A DNA stretch of 64,000 bases, taken from positions 3,144 to 67,143 of the forward strand of contig DATJTW010000010.1 in assembly GCA_035502995.1 (NCBI GenBank). The letters are read 5' to 3'. Position numbers and translations under genes: made by a program. A model generated the notes under the pieces. That model was not told the origin of the DNA. It made no database searches and saw only the letters and a list, made by a program, of their open reading frames with translations. Shown piece by piece: positions 1 to 7,822 of the stretch. The number at the start of each line of letters is the position of its first letter. The stretch's first letter is position 1. The DNA is from CADEED01 sp035502995. GTDB lineage: Bacteria; Pseudomonadota; Gammaproteobacteria; Steroidobacterales; Steroidobacteraceae.

Positions 1-146
1 AGACCCGGGTTCTGCCGCGCGCCCTCTGGTTCGTGGCCATCATGGCCCTGGGCAACATCGCGATGGCCGCCTACGTCCTGCGCCAGCTCGCGCGGCTGAA
101 ACCGGACGACTCCCCGGCCGTCCTGCTGTCCGCGCGCAACGCCTGA
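1..146 (+). CDS. C-terminal fragment of a small membrane protein
   Basis: An open frame enters from the left edge (first full codon at 3) and stops with TGA at 144-146, one base before the next gene. The visible 47 residues contain one hydrophobic helix (LWFVAIMALGNIAMAAYVL) followed by a short basic/acidic cytoplasmic-looking tail ending SARNA. The pattern of a helix with a GNIA step followed by a Leu/Arg-rich tail resembles the last helix of small DUF1475-type membrane proteins, but too little is present to be sure. It is probably co-transcribed with the following DUF2062 and methyltransferase genes. Confidence 0.55.
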   Translation, partial: TRVLPRALWFVAIMALGNIAMAAYVLRQLARLKPDDSPAVLLSARNA

Positions 147-147
147 C

Positions 148-633
148 ATGGGCGACTGGTTCCGCCGCCGCGTCGTCGCGCCGCTGCTGTCGTTGCTGCG
201 GCAGGGCGTGACGCCGGAGAAGCTGGCATTGAGCGTGGCGCTCGGCGCCATCGTCGCGGTGATCCCGGTGCTCGGCGTCTCGACGGTCCTCTGCGCGCTG
301 CTCGCGCTGCGCCTGCGGCTGAACATGGCGGCGATCCAGCTGGTCAACTATCTACTGACGCCGGCGCAGCTGCTGCTGATCATCCCGTTCCTGCGCTTCG
401 GCGAAGCGCTGGCCGGCGCGCCCAAATTCCGCGTGACGCTGGAATCCGGCCTGGCGCTGATCTCGCAAGGCGTCGTGAACGCCGTGCGCGTGTTGTGGGA
501 CGCCATCGTGCACGCGACGTTGGGCTGGCTGGTGCTGGCGCCGTTCGCGGCCGTCGCGCTCTACGTGATCTTCAAGTCCGTGTTCCGACGCCTGGCGCCG
601 CGCGCCCCCGCCACTCCCGCACCCGCCGCATGA
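148..633 (+). CDS. DUF2062 family membrane protein
   Basis: A 161-residue protein with the DUF2062 signature: an N-terminal QGVTPEKLA segment, a hydrophobic AxGAIVAVIPVLG helix, then a conserved LRLNMAAIQLVNYLLTPAQ stretch, and a C-terminal membrane helix (WLVLAPFAAVALYVIFKSVF) ending in an Ala/Pro tail. Two to three membrane segments are expected. The family is widespread in proteobacteria and has no firmly assigned activity. The ATG follows the upstream stop by one base, and the gene's own TGA overlaps the next gene's ATG (ATGA at 630-633), so translational coupling within one operon is likely. Confidence 0.85.
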   Translation: MGDWFRRRVVAPLLSLLRQGVTPEKLALSVALGAIVAVIPVLGVSTVLCALLALRLRLNMAAIQLVNYLLTPAQLLLIIPFLRFGEALAGAPKFRVTLESGLALISQGVVNAVRVLWDAIVHATLGWLVLAPFAAVALYVIFKSVFRRLAPRAPATPAPAA

Positions 634-1682
634 CCTCACTCACGATGACCCTGCTCGAGCGCGACCTCGTGCCCGATTTCCTGATCCGCCGCCGCATCCG
701 CTCGCTGCTCGCGGCGCGCCTGCGCGAGGAAGACCTCGGCGATCCGGAGCGGCAGCAGCAGCGCCTGCAGGACTTCGTGCAGCAGCTCGCCGCGAGCCCG
801 GTCGCGATCGAGACGGCCGCCGCCAACGAACAGCACTACGAGGTGCCCACCGAGTTCTACCGGCACGTGCTCGGCAAACACCTCAAGTATTCCAGCGGCT
901 ACTTCGAATCTCCCGCCGACGCACCCGCCGCCGGCCTCGACGCCGCCGAGGCGCGCATGCTGGCGCTGACCTGCAAACGCGCGCGGCTGGCCGACGGCGA
1001 GCGCATCCTCGAGCTCGGCTGCGGCTGGGGCTCGCTGAGCCTGTGGATGGCGTCGAACTACCCGAACGCGCGCATCACGGCGGTCTCCAACTCGCGCACA
1101 CAGAAGGAACACATCGACGCGGCGGCGCGCGAGCGCGGCCTCGCGAACCTCGAGGTGATCACCCGCGACGTCAACGCGCTCGACTTCCCGGCGGACACGC
1201 GCTTCGACCGCGTCGTCTCCGTCGAGATGTTCGAGCACATGCGCAATTACCGCACGCTGCTCGCGCGCATCGCGTCGTGGATGGCGCCGGCCGCGACACT
1301 TTTCGTACACATCTTCACGCACCGCCGTTTCGCCTACCCGTTCGAGGTGCGCGACGACACGGACTGGATGGCGAAGTACTTCTTCACCGGCGGCATCATG
1401 CCGAGCGACGACCTGCTGCTGTATTTCCAGCGCGACGTCACGCTGCTCGAGCACTGGCAGGTGCCCGGCTGGCACTACTCGCTGACCAGCGAGGCCTGGC
1501 TGCAGAACATGGACCGGCAGCGGGAACGTATCATGCCCGTGCTGGTACGTACCTACGGCGCACCCGCGGCGCTGCGCTGGTGGGTGTACTGGCGCGTGTT
1601 CTTCATGTCCTGCGCGGAGCTGTGGGGATATGACCGCGGCCGCGAGTGGCTCGTCTCGCATTACCTGTTTGAAAAGCGGTAG
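630..1682 (+). CDS. SAM-dependent methyltransferase of the cyclopropane-fatty-acid synthase family
   Basis: A 350-residue protein starting at the ATG that overlaps the previous stop. The open frame runs further upstream to 495, but that part lies inside the DUF2062 gene. Seen: an N-terminal helical region, the substrate-side motif QHYEVPTEFY, the glycine-rich SAM loop ILELGCGWGS, and VSVEMFEHM followed by a Trp/Tyr-rich C-terminal half. These are the hallmarks of the CFA synthase/coclaurine N-methyltransferase branch of class I methyltransferases. CFA synthases add a methylene from SAM to unsaturated acyl chains of phospholipids; related members methylate other lipids or amines. The exact substrate is not decided by sequence. 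Likely cytoplasmic and membrane-associated. Confidence 0.85.
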   Translation: MTSLTMTLLERDLVPDFLIRRRIRSLLAARLREEDLGDPERQQQRLQDFVQQLAASPVAIETAAANEQHYEVPTEFYRHVLGKHLKYSSGYFESPADAPAAGLDAAEARMLALTCKRARLADGERILELGCGWGSLSLWMASNYPNARITAVSNSRTQKEHIDAAARERGLANLEVITRDVNALDFPADTRFDRVVSVEMFEHMRNYRTLLARIASWMAPAATLFVHIFTHRRFAYPFEVRDDTDWMAKYFFTGGIMPSDDLLLYFQRDVTLLEHWQVPGWHYSLTSEAWLQNMDRQRERIMPVLVRTYGAPAALRWWVYWRVFFMSCAELWGYDRGREWLVSHYLFEKR

Positions 1683-1693
1683 AGTCGTCCGCC

Positions 1694-3199
1694 ATGGGCT
1701 CCGTCAAAACTCTCGCGTGGCTCGGCGCCGCGCTGCTGGCCGGCGCTTGTGCGCCCGCCCTCGCCGTCACGGACGCTGACCGCGTCGCGGTCTACAAGGA
1801 ATTCCGCACGCAGTTCGACGCGAAGCAGTACGCCGCCGCGCAACCGCTCGCCGAACGCCTCGTGCAGCTGACCGAAGAGCAATACGGCACGGACGAGCTG
1901 CAGCTGACGAACCCGCTGTCGAATCTCGCCACCGTCCAGTTCCGGCTCGGCAACTTCCCGGCGGCCATCGAGACCTACCAGCGCTCGCTGCGCATCCTGC
2001 AGGCGAAGTCGACGATGGCGGACAAGGCGCAGATCGGGCCGCTGCACGGGCTCGGCATCGCGTTCATGAACAACAACGACTACGAGTCCGCCGTCGTCGC
2101 GCTGAAGCGCGCCGCGGACCTGTCCCGCAACACGGACGGCCTCTTCAACATCAACCAGGTCGAGTTCATCGACGCGCTGATCGAGGCCTACGCGAACACG
2201 GGCCGCTGGGCCGAGGCCGACAAGGAAGCGCAGTACGCGATGCGCGTCGAGGAAGCGGCGTACGGCCGCAGCTCCGTGAACCTCATGGACCGGCTCGACA
2301 AGCTCGCGCGCTGGTTCGAGCTGAGCCGCCGTTACACCACGGAACGCGCGCTGTACGAACGCGCGCTCGCCATCCTCGAGAAAGGCGCGCCGCCGAACGA
2401 CCTGCGCAAGGTGAACCCGCTGCGCGGCATCGCGCGTTCGTTCCGGCTCGAATCGTTCTACGGCGTCGAGGGCGCGGATACCGGCGCCACGTTCAACGCC
2501 AGCGGCAACGGCGCGCCCGTGTTCGCCGACGGCACGCAGCAGCGCCGCGGCGAGACCGCGCTGGCCGCCGCGCTCGACGTCATAGACGCGAACCCGCCCG
2601 CGGACCAGGGACTGCGCGGCATCGTCCTCACCGATCTCGGCGACTGGTACCTCACGTCCAACGCCACGCGCCGCGCCTACGACGCCTACGCCGACGCGTG
2701 GAAGGCGTTGACGCAGGTCAACGATACGAAGCTGCTCGACTCGCCGCGCATCCTCGCGTACCGTCCGTCGATCAGCTCGGTGGACCGCTCGCAGCTCGAT
2801 CCGGAAGAGTCCGTGGTGAAGGTCGTCGAGCTGCACTTCCGGGTGGATCGCGACGGCCGCGTCGACGACGTGACGTCACCGACCACCGACGTGCCCGACG
2901 CGATCGTGAAGAACTCGATGATGTCGATGAAGCGGTCGCGTTACGCGCCGCGCATCGAGAACGGCGCCGCGGTGCCCACCACGGACGTGGTGTTCCGCGA
3001 ACGCGTGCTGGTCAGAGTGTCGCCGGAGTCGGCACCGCCAGCTGATTCGGCGGCGGAGAAGAAGCCGGAGGATTCGCAGGCGCCGGAGTCGAAGTCGGAC
3101 CCGACGTCGAACCCGGCGAAGACGGAGTCGTCGAAGCCGGCGTCGCCGGCGCCGAGCCCGGCACCGCCTGGTTCCGCGCCGCCACCGGCTGCTCGTTGA
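1694..3199 (+). CDS. Exported TPR protein with TonB C-terminal-like domain
   Basis: A 501-residue protein with a signal sequence (LAWLGAALLAGACAPALA). Residues about 25-350 are TPR-like helical repeats, for example LSNLATVQFRLGNFPAAIETY. Residues about 370-440 (VELHFRVDRDGRVDDV to VVFRERVLVRV) look like the TonB C-terminal/energy-transducer fold. The last 60 residues are a Ser/Pro/Lys/Glu-rich tail. A role in envelope function is inferred; no transmembrane anchor typical of TonB is seen beyond the signal. It lies 11 bases after the methyltransferase gene. Its 3' end overlaps the convergent lipoprotein gene by 188 bases, which is unusual; the tail may result from loss of an earlier stop. Confidence 0.75.
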   Translation: MGSVKTLAWLGAALLAGACAPALAVTDADRVAVYKEFRTQFDAKQYAAAQPLAERLVQLTEEQYGTDELQLTNPLSNLATVQFRLGNFPAAIETYQRSLRILQAKSTMADKAQIGPLHGLGIAFMNNNDYESAVVALKRAADLSRNTDGLFNINQVEFIDALIEAYANTGRWAEADKEAQYAMRVEEAAYGRSSVNLMDRLDKLARWFELSRRYTTERALYERALAILEKGAPPNDLRKVNPLRGIARSFRLESFYGVEGADTGATFNASGNGAPVFADGTQQRRGETALAAALDVIDANPPADQGLRGIVLTDLGDWYLTSNATRRAYDAYADAWKALTQVNDTKLLDSPRILAYRPSISSVDRSQLDPEESVVKVVELHFRVDRDGRVDDVTSPTTDVPDAIVKNSMMSMKRSRYAPRIENGAAVPTTDVVFRERVLVRVSPESAPPADSAAEKKPEDSQAPESKSDPTSNPAKTESSKPASPAPSPAPPGSAPPPAAR

Positions 3200-3881
3200 T
3201 CGGCACCGCTTCGATGGTCTGAACGGCGGCGGCGGCCACCGCCTCCGCCGTGCCCGGCAACGGCTGCGCCTTCGGCGACAACGCCTTCGCCGCCAGCAAC
3301 GGCTTCGCCACGTCCAGCATCGGGAACTGCGTGAGGAATTTCGCGGCCGCGTCGCGCATCGCCGCGTAGCCGGCGATCGCGAGCTCGTCCTGTCCGTTGC
3401 CGATCGACGCCGCGGGACCGCTGCCGTACCCGGTCAGCGTCAGCGTATCCACCGACTCGCCGTTCGGCGCGTAGATGCCGATCTGGTAGCGGATGGTCAC
3501 GGCGCAGTACACGCCGCCGGTCTCCTTCGCGTTCGCGAACGAGAACTGCTCGATGCGCGGCTCGAAGATTGCCATGACGCCGGGCTCGTTGCGCGCGGCG
3601 TCGACGCTGTCGAACACCTTGGCGTCGGTGAACTCGGCGCTGAAGATCTGCTCGACCAGGTGCTTGTGCGACTCGCCGAGCTGCGCCTCGTAATCGACGT
3701 TCGCGCGGGATTCCTTGTGCGTGTAGTTCGCGGTCTCGGGCGTGACGACCACGGCGACCTTCGCGGGTGTCGGCACGACCAGCGCGCGCGGCAGGTCGCC
3801 CTCGGGGCGCACGATGACCTTCTGGCAACCGACGATCGAGAGGATCGCGGCGGGAAGCAGCAGTTTGATCGCGCGGCTCAT
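3012..3881 (-). CDS. Lipoprotein of unknown function, last gene of the kinase/FHA/VWA cluster
   Basis: A 289-residue protein with a lipoprotein signal (LLPAAILSIVGC, lipobox Cys near residue 19). The body (residues about 25-200) is mixed alpha/beta with TYR/ITIRYQIGIY-like strands, followed by a long Ala/Pro/Ser/Thr-rich low-complexity tail. I do not recognise a named family. It is transcribed in the same direction as the ten-gene cluster, 31 bases after a VWA gene, so it probably provides an outer- or inner-membrane-anchored periplasmic component. Its low-complexity tail is encoded antisense to the low-complexity tail of the convergent TPR protein. Confidence 0.75.
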   Translation of the reverse strand: MSRAIKLLLPAAILSIVGCQKVIVRPEGDLPRALVVPTPAKVAVVVTPETANYTHKESRANVDYEAQLGESHKHLVEQIFSAEFTDAKVFDSVDAARNEPGVMAIFEPRIEQFSFANAKETGGVYCAVTIRYQIGIYAPNGESVDTLTLTGYGSGPAASIGNGQDELAIAGYAAMRDAAAKFLTQFPMLDVAKPLLAAKALSPKAQPLPGTAEAVAAAAVQTIEAVPINEQPVAARNQAVPGSAPATPASTTPSSPGSTSGPTSTPAPANPPASSPPPNQLAVPTPATL

Positions 3882-3912
3882 GTCTCGCTCCCTACTCCGG
3901 CCGGCGCCCGGC

Positions 3913-4962
3913 CTAACTGATGCAGCGTGGCTGCCCGAGCACGTCGACCTTCACGGCGCAGCTCGGACCGCCGACGGTGAGCCCGACGAAGGTGCCTTCG
4001 TTCTCGTCACACATGGCGCGCATTAAAACGGAAAAGCGCTGATTAATAAACGGCGGCGAACTCGGGCCGTCCGGCATGCCGATGGCGTGGATGCGGATGC
4101 GGTGCCGTCCCATCCGGTCTACCGGGTTGTACTTACGCACGGCCGCGAGTGCCGCCTCAACCGAGCTGCCGGTGAAGTCGTCGCCGATGACATAAACACT
4201 GATCTTCTTGTCCGCCGACCACCAACCCTGGACCGCGGCGCCGATGCCCTCGACCGGGCTCGAATTGCTGTACGGCTTCCAGTTGACCATCGTCGAGATG
4301 ATCTTGGCGCGCTGCACCGGCGTGTCCTGCAGCCATTGCCCCTTGGTGCTCGGGAACATCGGCTTGCCCTCGTCGTCGAGGACCTGGATGCCCTTCACCT
4401 TGGGATAGATGTCGAGGATCTCCTTCATGACGTTCTGGGCGTTCTCCCAGTTGTCGGCCTGCATGCTGCCCGACGTGTCGATGCAGAAGATGATCCATTC
4501 GCTGTCGACCGGGATGCCGCCGACCGCGAGCGTCGTGTCGATCTTGCGCGGCTGGTTCTTCAGCAGCCGCTGCATCTCGGCGGTCAGCGTTTGGTACGAC
4601 TCGACCAGCGCGGTCTCGACGGTGTTCGCCACCGACGCATCGCCCTTGCTGGCCTTGAACTCGCCGCGGATCTTGGAGAGATCGCCCGACATCGACGCGA
4701 GGCGCGCCTGCTCGGTGTTCAGGATCGCCATGCGACCCTGCAGCTCGCGGTTCAGCACGTCCGTCTCGCCGCGCAGGTCGAACAATTGCCGCTGCAACGC
4801 GTCGATCTGGCCGTTGAGGTTCTTCTCGCTCTTCTCGATGACGATCGGCTTGCCGACGTCGGTGAGCACCAGCAGCAGGATGATCGCGCCGAAACCGCAG
4901 CAGATGCAGTCGAGGAACGACAGCGTGAAGACTTCGAATTCGCGGCGTTTGCCGATGGCCAT
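3913..4962 (-). CDS. Membrane-anchored VWA-domain protein (first of two)
   Basis: A 349-residue protein. An N-terminal cytoplasmic stub runs into a membrane segment carrying FLDCICCGFGA and then LLLVLT. A coiled coil (about residues 43-135) and a VWA domain follow, with an intact-looking MIDAS first motif IDTSGS (about 161-166) and later DDFTG. VWA domains bind a metal ion and partner proteins. Topology suggests a single N-terminal anchor with the coiled coil and VWA in the periplasm. The first 25 residues are almost identical to those of the adjacent VWA protein, while the VWA parts have diverged, indicating an old tandem duplication. It lies 15 bases downstream of that gene. Confidence 0.88.
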   Translation of the reverse strand: MAIGKRREFEVFTLSFLDCICCGFGAIILLLVLTDVGKPIVIEKSEKNLNGQIDALQRQLFDLRGETDVLNRELQGRMAILNTEQARLASMSGDLSKIRGEFKASKGDASVANTVETALVESYQTLTAEMQRLLKNQPRKIDTTLAVGGIPVDSEWIIFCIDTSGSMQADNWENAQNVMKEILDIYPKVKGIQVLDDEGKPMFPSTKGQWLQDTPVQRAKIISTMVNWKPYSNSSPVEGIGAAVQGWWSADKKISVYVIGDDFTGSSVEAALAAVRKYNPVDRMGRHRIRIHAIGMPDGPSSPPFINQRFSVLMRAMCDENEGTFVGLTVGGPSCAVKVDVLGQPRCIS

Positions 4963-4977
4963 GTCTGTGCTTCCGTC

Positions 4978-6072
4978 CTACGGCCAGTCGCGCGAGGGGA
5001 TCACGTACGACCCGCCCGTCTTGCGCGCCAGTTTCCAGTACGCGTACGACGCCGGCTGGTCGCCCTTCATCGGCAGCAGCACGACGTCGATCGGGATGTC
5101 CTTGTTGACGGTCTTCGCCGCGTCGTCGAACAGCTTCTCTCGTTCGCGCGCGTTGATGAACTTGCGCGACGGCGCGACCGAGCCCTGCGTCGGCAGGCCG
5201 TCGGTGATCAGGATGACCTGGTCGGGCTGCGGATCGATCGTGCGCATCGTCAGCAGCGCGTTGACCAGGCTGGTGCCGTCCGCGGGCGTGATGTTGCGCG
5301 CGGCGGTCAGCACGTTGTTGATGGCGCGCGGATCGTTCGACTGCAGCCACTTGCCCTGCGTGTCCGGCTGCACGGCCTTCGTCTTCGTGTTGAAGCCGTA
5401 GACCTGGAACTGCGAATTGTCCGGCAGCTGCGCGGTGATCCATTCGACCATGTCGAGCGCGCGCCGCCACTTCAACGCGGAGCGGCGCGCGGCCTCGGGC
5501 TGGTTGCGCAGCCGCAGGATCTTCGCGATGTCCTCGTCCATCATGCTGGCCGACGTGTCGAGCAGCACCAGCGTGCGTTTGCCCTTCACCTGCAGCGCGC
5601 TGATGTACAGGCGCTTGCCGCGGCCGCGGAACGCCTTCACGCGCGTGCCGGCCGGCGCCTTGTCGAGCGCGCCGCCCTCGAGCCGCTTGATGCCTTCCTG
5701 AAGCGACTTGATGTCGGCCATCAGCTTGTTGATGTGCTCGCGCTTGGCGATGCTCTCGCCTTCGTATTCGCTCGACTCCTCGCGCCGCACTTTCAGCTCT
5801 TCCTGGATGCGCGCGCGGCGCGCGGCGGCCTGCGTCGCGTCCTCGTCGGTCTTCTCGAGCGTGTTGCGCAGCTGCACGAGGTTGCGCGTGCCGACCAGCA
5901 CTTCTTCCTCGAGCTTCTTCACCTCGCCGGTGAGGTCGTCGATGCGGCGCACTTCCTCGATGCCGCTCTGCGCCTGCACGATCGTGTAGAACAGCACCAC
6001 CGCGCCGAAGCCGCAGCAGATGCAGTCGAGGAACGACAGCGTGAAGACTTCGAAGGCGCGGCGCTTCTTCAC
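4978..6072 (-). CDS. Membrane-anchored VWA-domain protein (second of two)
   Basis: A 364-residue protein starting at a GTG that overlaps the stop of the actin-like/FHA gene (GTGA). The same frame is open upstream, but that part is inside the FHA gene. It begins MKKRRAFEVF followed by FLDCICCGFGA and a hydrophobic segment. Next come a long charged coiled coil (about residues 38-135), a short basic linker and a VWA domain with MIDAS motif LDTSAS (about 171-176) and a later ITDGLPT. It shares its membrane anchor with the downstream VWA protein, so the two probably assemble as a pair. The GTGA overlap argues for stoichiometric expression with the FHA protein. Confidence 0.87.
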   Translation of the reverse strand: MKKRRAFEVFTLSFLDCICCGFGAVVLFYTIVQAQSGIEEVRRIDDLTGEVKKLEEEVLVGTRNLVQLRNTLEKTDEDATQAAARRARIQEELKVRREESSEYEGESIAKREHINKLMADIKSLQEGIKRLEGGALDKAPAGTRVKAFRGRGKRLYISALQVKGKRTLVLLDTSASMMDEDIAKILRLRNQPEAARRSALKWRRALDMVEWITAQLPDNSQFQVYGFNTKTKAVQPDTQGKWLQSNDPRAINNVLTAARNITPADGTSLVNALLTMRTIDPQPDQVILITDGLPTQGSVAPSRKFINAREREKLFDDAAKTVNKDIPIDVVLLPMKGDQPASYAYWKLARKTGGSYVIPSRDWP

Positions 6073-7421
6073 GGCGCGGCTCCGAATGCATGGGCGGAGA
6101 TCAGCGTGAACTCGACGCCGGGCGTGCCGATGCGCACGCGGTCGCCCGGCCGCACCGGCGCGCGTTCGCGCACGCGCGCGCCGTTCACCCAGGTGCCGTG
6201 GCGGCTGTGATCGATCAGCACGGTGCGCTCGCCTTCGCGGCGCAGCGAGCAGTGGCGGCGCGAGACGCCGGCGGCGGCGCGCGGCAGCACGATGTGCGGC
6301 TCGTTCGAGACTTCCTCGGTGCCGATGACGAGGCCGACCTCCGGGAAGCGCATCGAATCGCCGCCGTAGAGGATGTGCGTGACCGGCAGCGAACGACCGG
6401 ACGGCGCGGCGACGGACGCGACGTATTCGATGTGGCCGGACAAGCCGTGATCGGCGATGCGCGCCACGTGCCGGCGCAATCTCGGCGCCGCGGACGGATC
6501 CGCGCTGCGCAGGCTCGCGGCGACGGCGGCGAGGCCGGCCGGCGCGATGACCAGGCCGTCCTGCTCGAGCTCGAGCAGCCGCGGCAGGAATCCCGGCCAG
6601 CGGCGCGACTCGGCCGGCAGCACCAGCGCGGCGCCCTGCCCCGCGATGCGCGCCGAGCGCGCGAGGCGCATCAGCTCGCGGTAGAACGGCATCGCGCCGT
6701 CGGCGAACAACTGCGCGTCGACCTCGACGGCGAAACGCGCGCCATCGGCGTCGACCGCCGCCTCGCCCTTGCCCTCGGTGGCGGCGCGCGCCGCGACCGC
6801 CGGCAGCTCGGCGTACAGGCGCTGCTCGACGTCGAGGCTCAGCAACGGATCGAAGCGCGTGTTCTTGACCATCGTGGCGGCGACGGCGGCCAGCCAGGCG
6901 TCGTAGACGTCGAGCAGGTTCGCGCGCTCGGAGACGAACGCTTCCTCGAACGCGCACTCGGCGCCGCCCGTGACGCGGGTCGCGGTCGCGGAGCGCCAGC
7001 CGGATTCGAGGATCACGTAGTGCGGCCGATCCGTGACCGCGGCGGCGGTGACCGTGGCCGCGTCGACGAAATCGCGCGCGTCGCAACCGGCGGCATTCAG
7101 CGCACCGCGCAGGCTCGTGAGCGCGCCGGCGTCGAGATCGGCGGGCACGGCGACGATGGCATCGAGGCGCTCGGCGACACCGAGCGCGCGCAGGTGCGCG
7201 GCGACTTCGATGGCGACGTTGCGCGCCGCGTCTTCGTTCCGGCCCAGCTCGCGCCAGTGCGTCAGCGACACCAGGTCCGGACGGCCGCGCGCGGCGGACA
7301 GCGCCGCCCGGCCGAAGCGCGGCTCCTTCGCCGAGATCTCGACCGCCAGCGGCTCGGACGCGAGCAACTCGCCATCGCGGGCGATGGACAAGGTGTGGTG
7401 ATCGAAGTGCAGGCCGTACAT
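6069..7421 (-). CDS. Actin/Hsp70-like N-terminal domain fused to a C-terminal FHA domain
   Basis: A 450-residue soluble protein. Residues 1 to about 320 follow the plan of an actin/Hsp70-fold ATPase: an initial strand MYGLHFDHHTLSIA, then AIVAVPADLDAGALTSLRGALNAAGCDARDF, then ATVTAAAV. The phosphate loops are weak (FDHHT in place of the usual DxGT), so ATP binding is doubtful. Residues about 345-445 form an FHA domain with GTEEVSNEPHI, SRRHCSL and HGTWVNG. FHA domains bind phosphothreonine. Two to three genes upstream in the same transcript lies a Ser/Thr kinase, so phospho-dependent docking is a natural reading. No membrane segment is seen. Confidence 0.82.
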   Translation of the reverse strand: MYGLHFDHHTLSIARDGELLASEPLAVEISAKEPRFGRAALSAARGRPDLVSLTHWRELGRNEDAARNVAIEVAAHLRALGVAERLDAIVAVPADLDAGALTSLRGALNAAGCDARDFVDAATVTAAAVTDRPHYVILESGWRSATATRVTGGAECAFEEAFVSERANLLDVYDAWLAAVAATMVKNTRFDPLLSLDVEQRLYAELPAVAARAATEGKGEAAVDADGARFAVEVDAQLFADGAMPFYRELMRLARSARIAGQGAALVLPAESRRWPGFLPRLLELEQDGLVIAPAGLAAVAASLRSADPSAAPRLRRHVARIADHGLSGHIEYVASVAAPSGRSLPVTHILYGGDSMRFPEVGLVIGTEEVSNEPHIVLPRAAAGVSRRHCSLRREGERTVLIDHSRHGTWVNGARVRERAPVRPGDRVRIGTPGVEFTLISAHAFGAAP

Positions 7422-7442
7422 GGGTCTAACTAGTTATCCGGC

Positions 7443-7814
7443 TCAGATGTTCGTGGGGAAGCTGACGCTCGAGTCCGCGCTGTACTGCAGGTCCGGCGGC
7501 AGCTCTTCGGGCGCGATGCCTTCGTACGGATCGGCGTCCGCCTCGTCTTCCTTCGCGTCCTTCGCGGCATCGCCCGTGGGCGCGGCGCCACCCGCTGCCT
7601 CAGGCTTCTTGTCCGCGGGCGCGGGGGCTTTCGTGTCGGCATTGCCGGCGGCGGGTGCGGCGGTGGCCGGCGTCGCGGCGGGCGCCGGATTGTTCACGGG
7701 CAACGCGGCGACGGTGGATTCGCGCACCGGCGTGTTGAGCATGGCCGTGGTCGCGGCGATGGCGGCGACCGCGGCCAATGCGATCGCGAACAGGCTGAGG
7801 ACGATGTGACGCAT
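7443..7814 (-). CDS. Small signal-anchored Ala/Pro/Glu-rich protein
   Basis: A 123-residue protein starting at MRHIVLSLFAIALAAVAAIAATTAML, a signal peptide or N-terminal anchor. A low-complexity Ala/Pro/Thr stretch follows, then an acidic segment (KEDEADADPYEG) and a short end, SVSFPTNI. The frame is open further upstream, but the ATG at 7814 is the only start giving a signal sequence and it follows the upstream stop by eight bases. No family is recognised. Its place between the FGE-fold protein and the FHA protein suggests a periplasmic linker or regulator in the same assembly. Confidence 0.68.
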   Translation of the reverse strand: MRHIVLSLFAIALAAVAAIAATTAMLNTPVRESTVAALPVNNPAPAATPATAAPAAGNADTKAPAPADKKPEAAGGAAPTGDAAKDAKEDEADADPYEGIAPEELPPDLQYSADSSVSFPTNI

Positions 7815-7822
7815 GCGGGCTC

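Noticed and set aside
495..629. Upstream extension of the methyltransferase frame
   Set aside because: The added residues are Arg/Gly-rich, unlike the family, and overlap the DUF2062 gene; the ATGA-overlapping ATG at 630 is better.
4087..6210. A 707-codon plus-strand open frame across the VWA genes
   Set aside because: It is Arg/His/Ala/Asp-rich with no recognisable domain and lies wholly antisense to two genes with clear VWA motifs and coupled starts; high GC makes such antisense frames common here.
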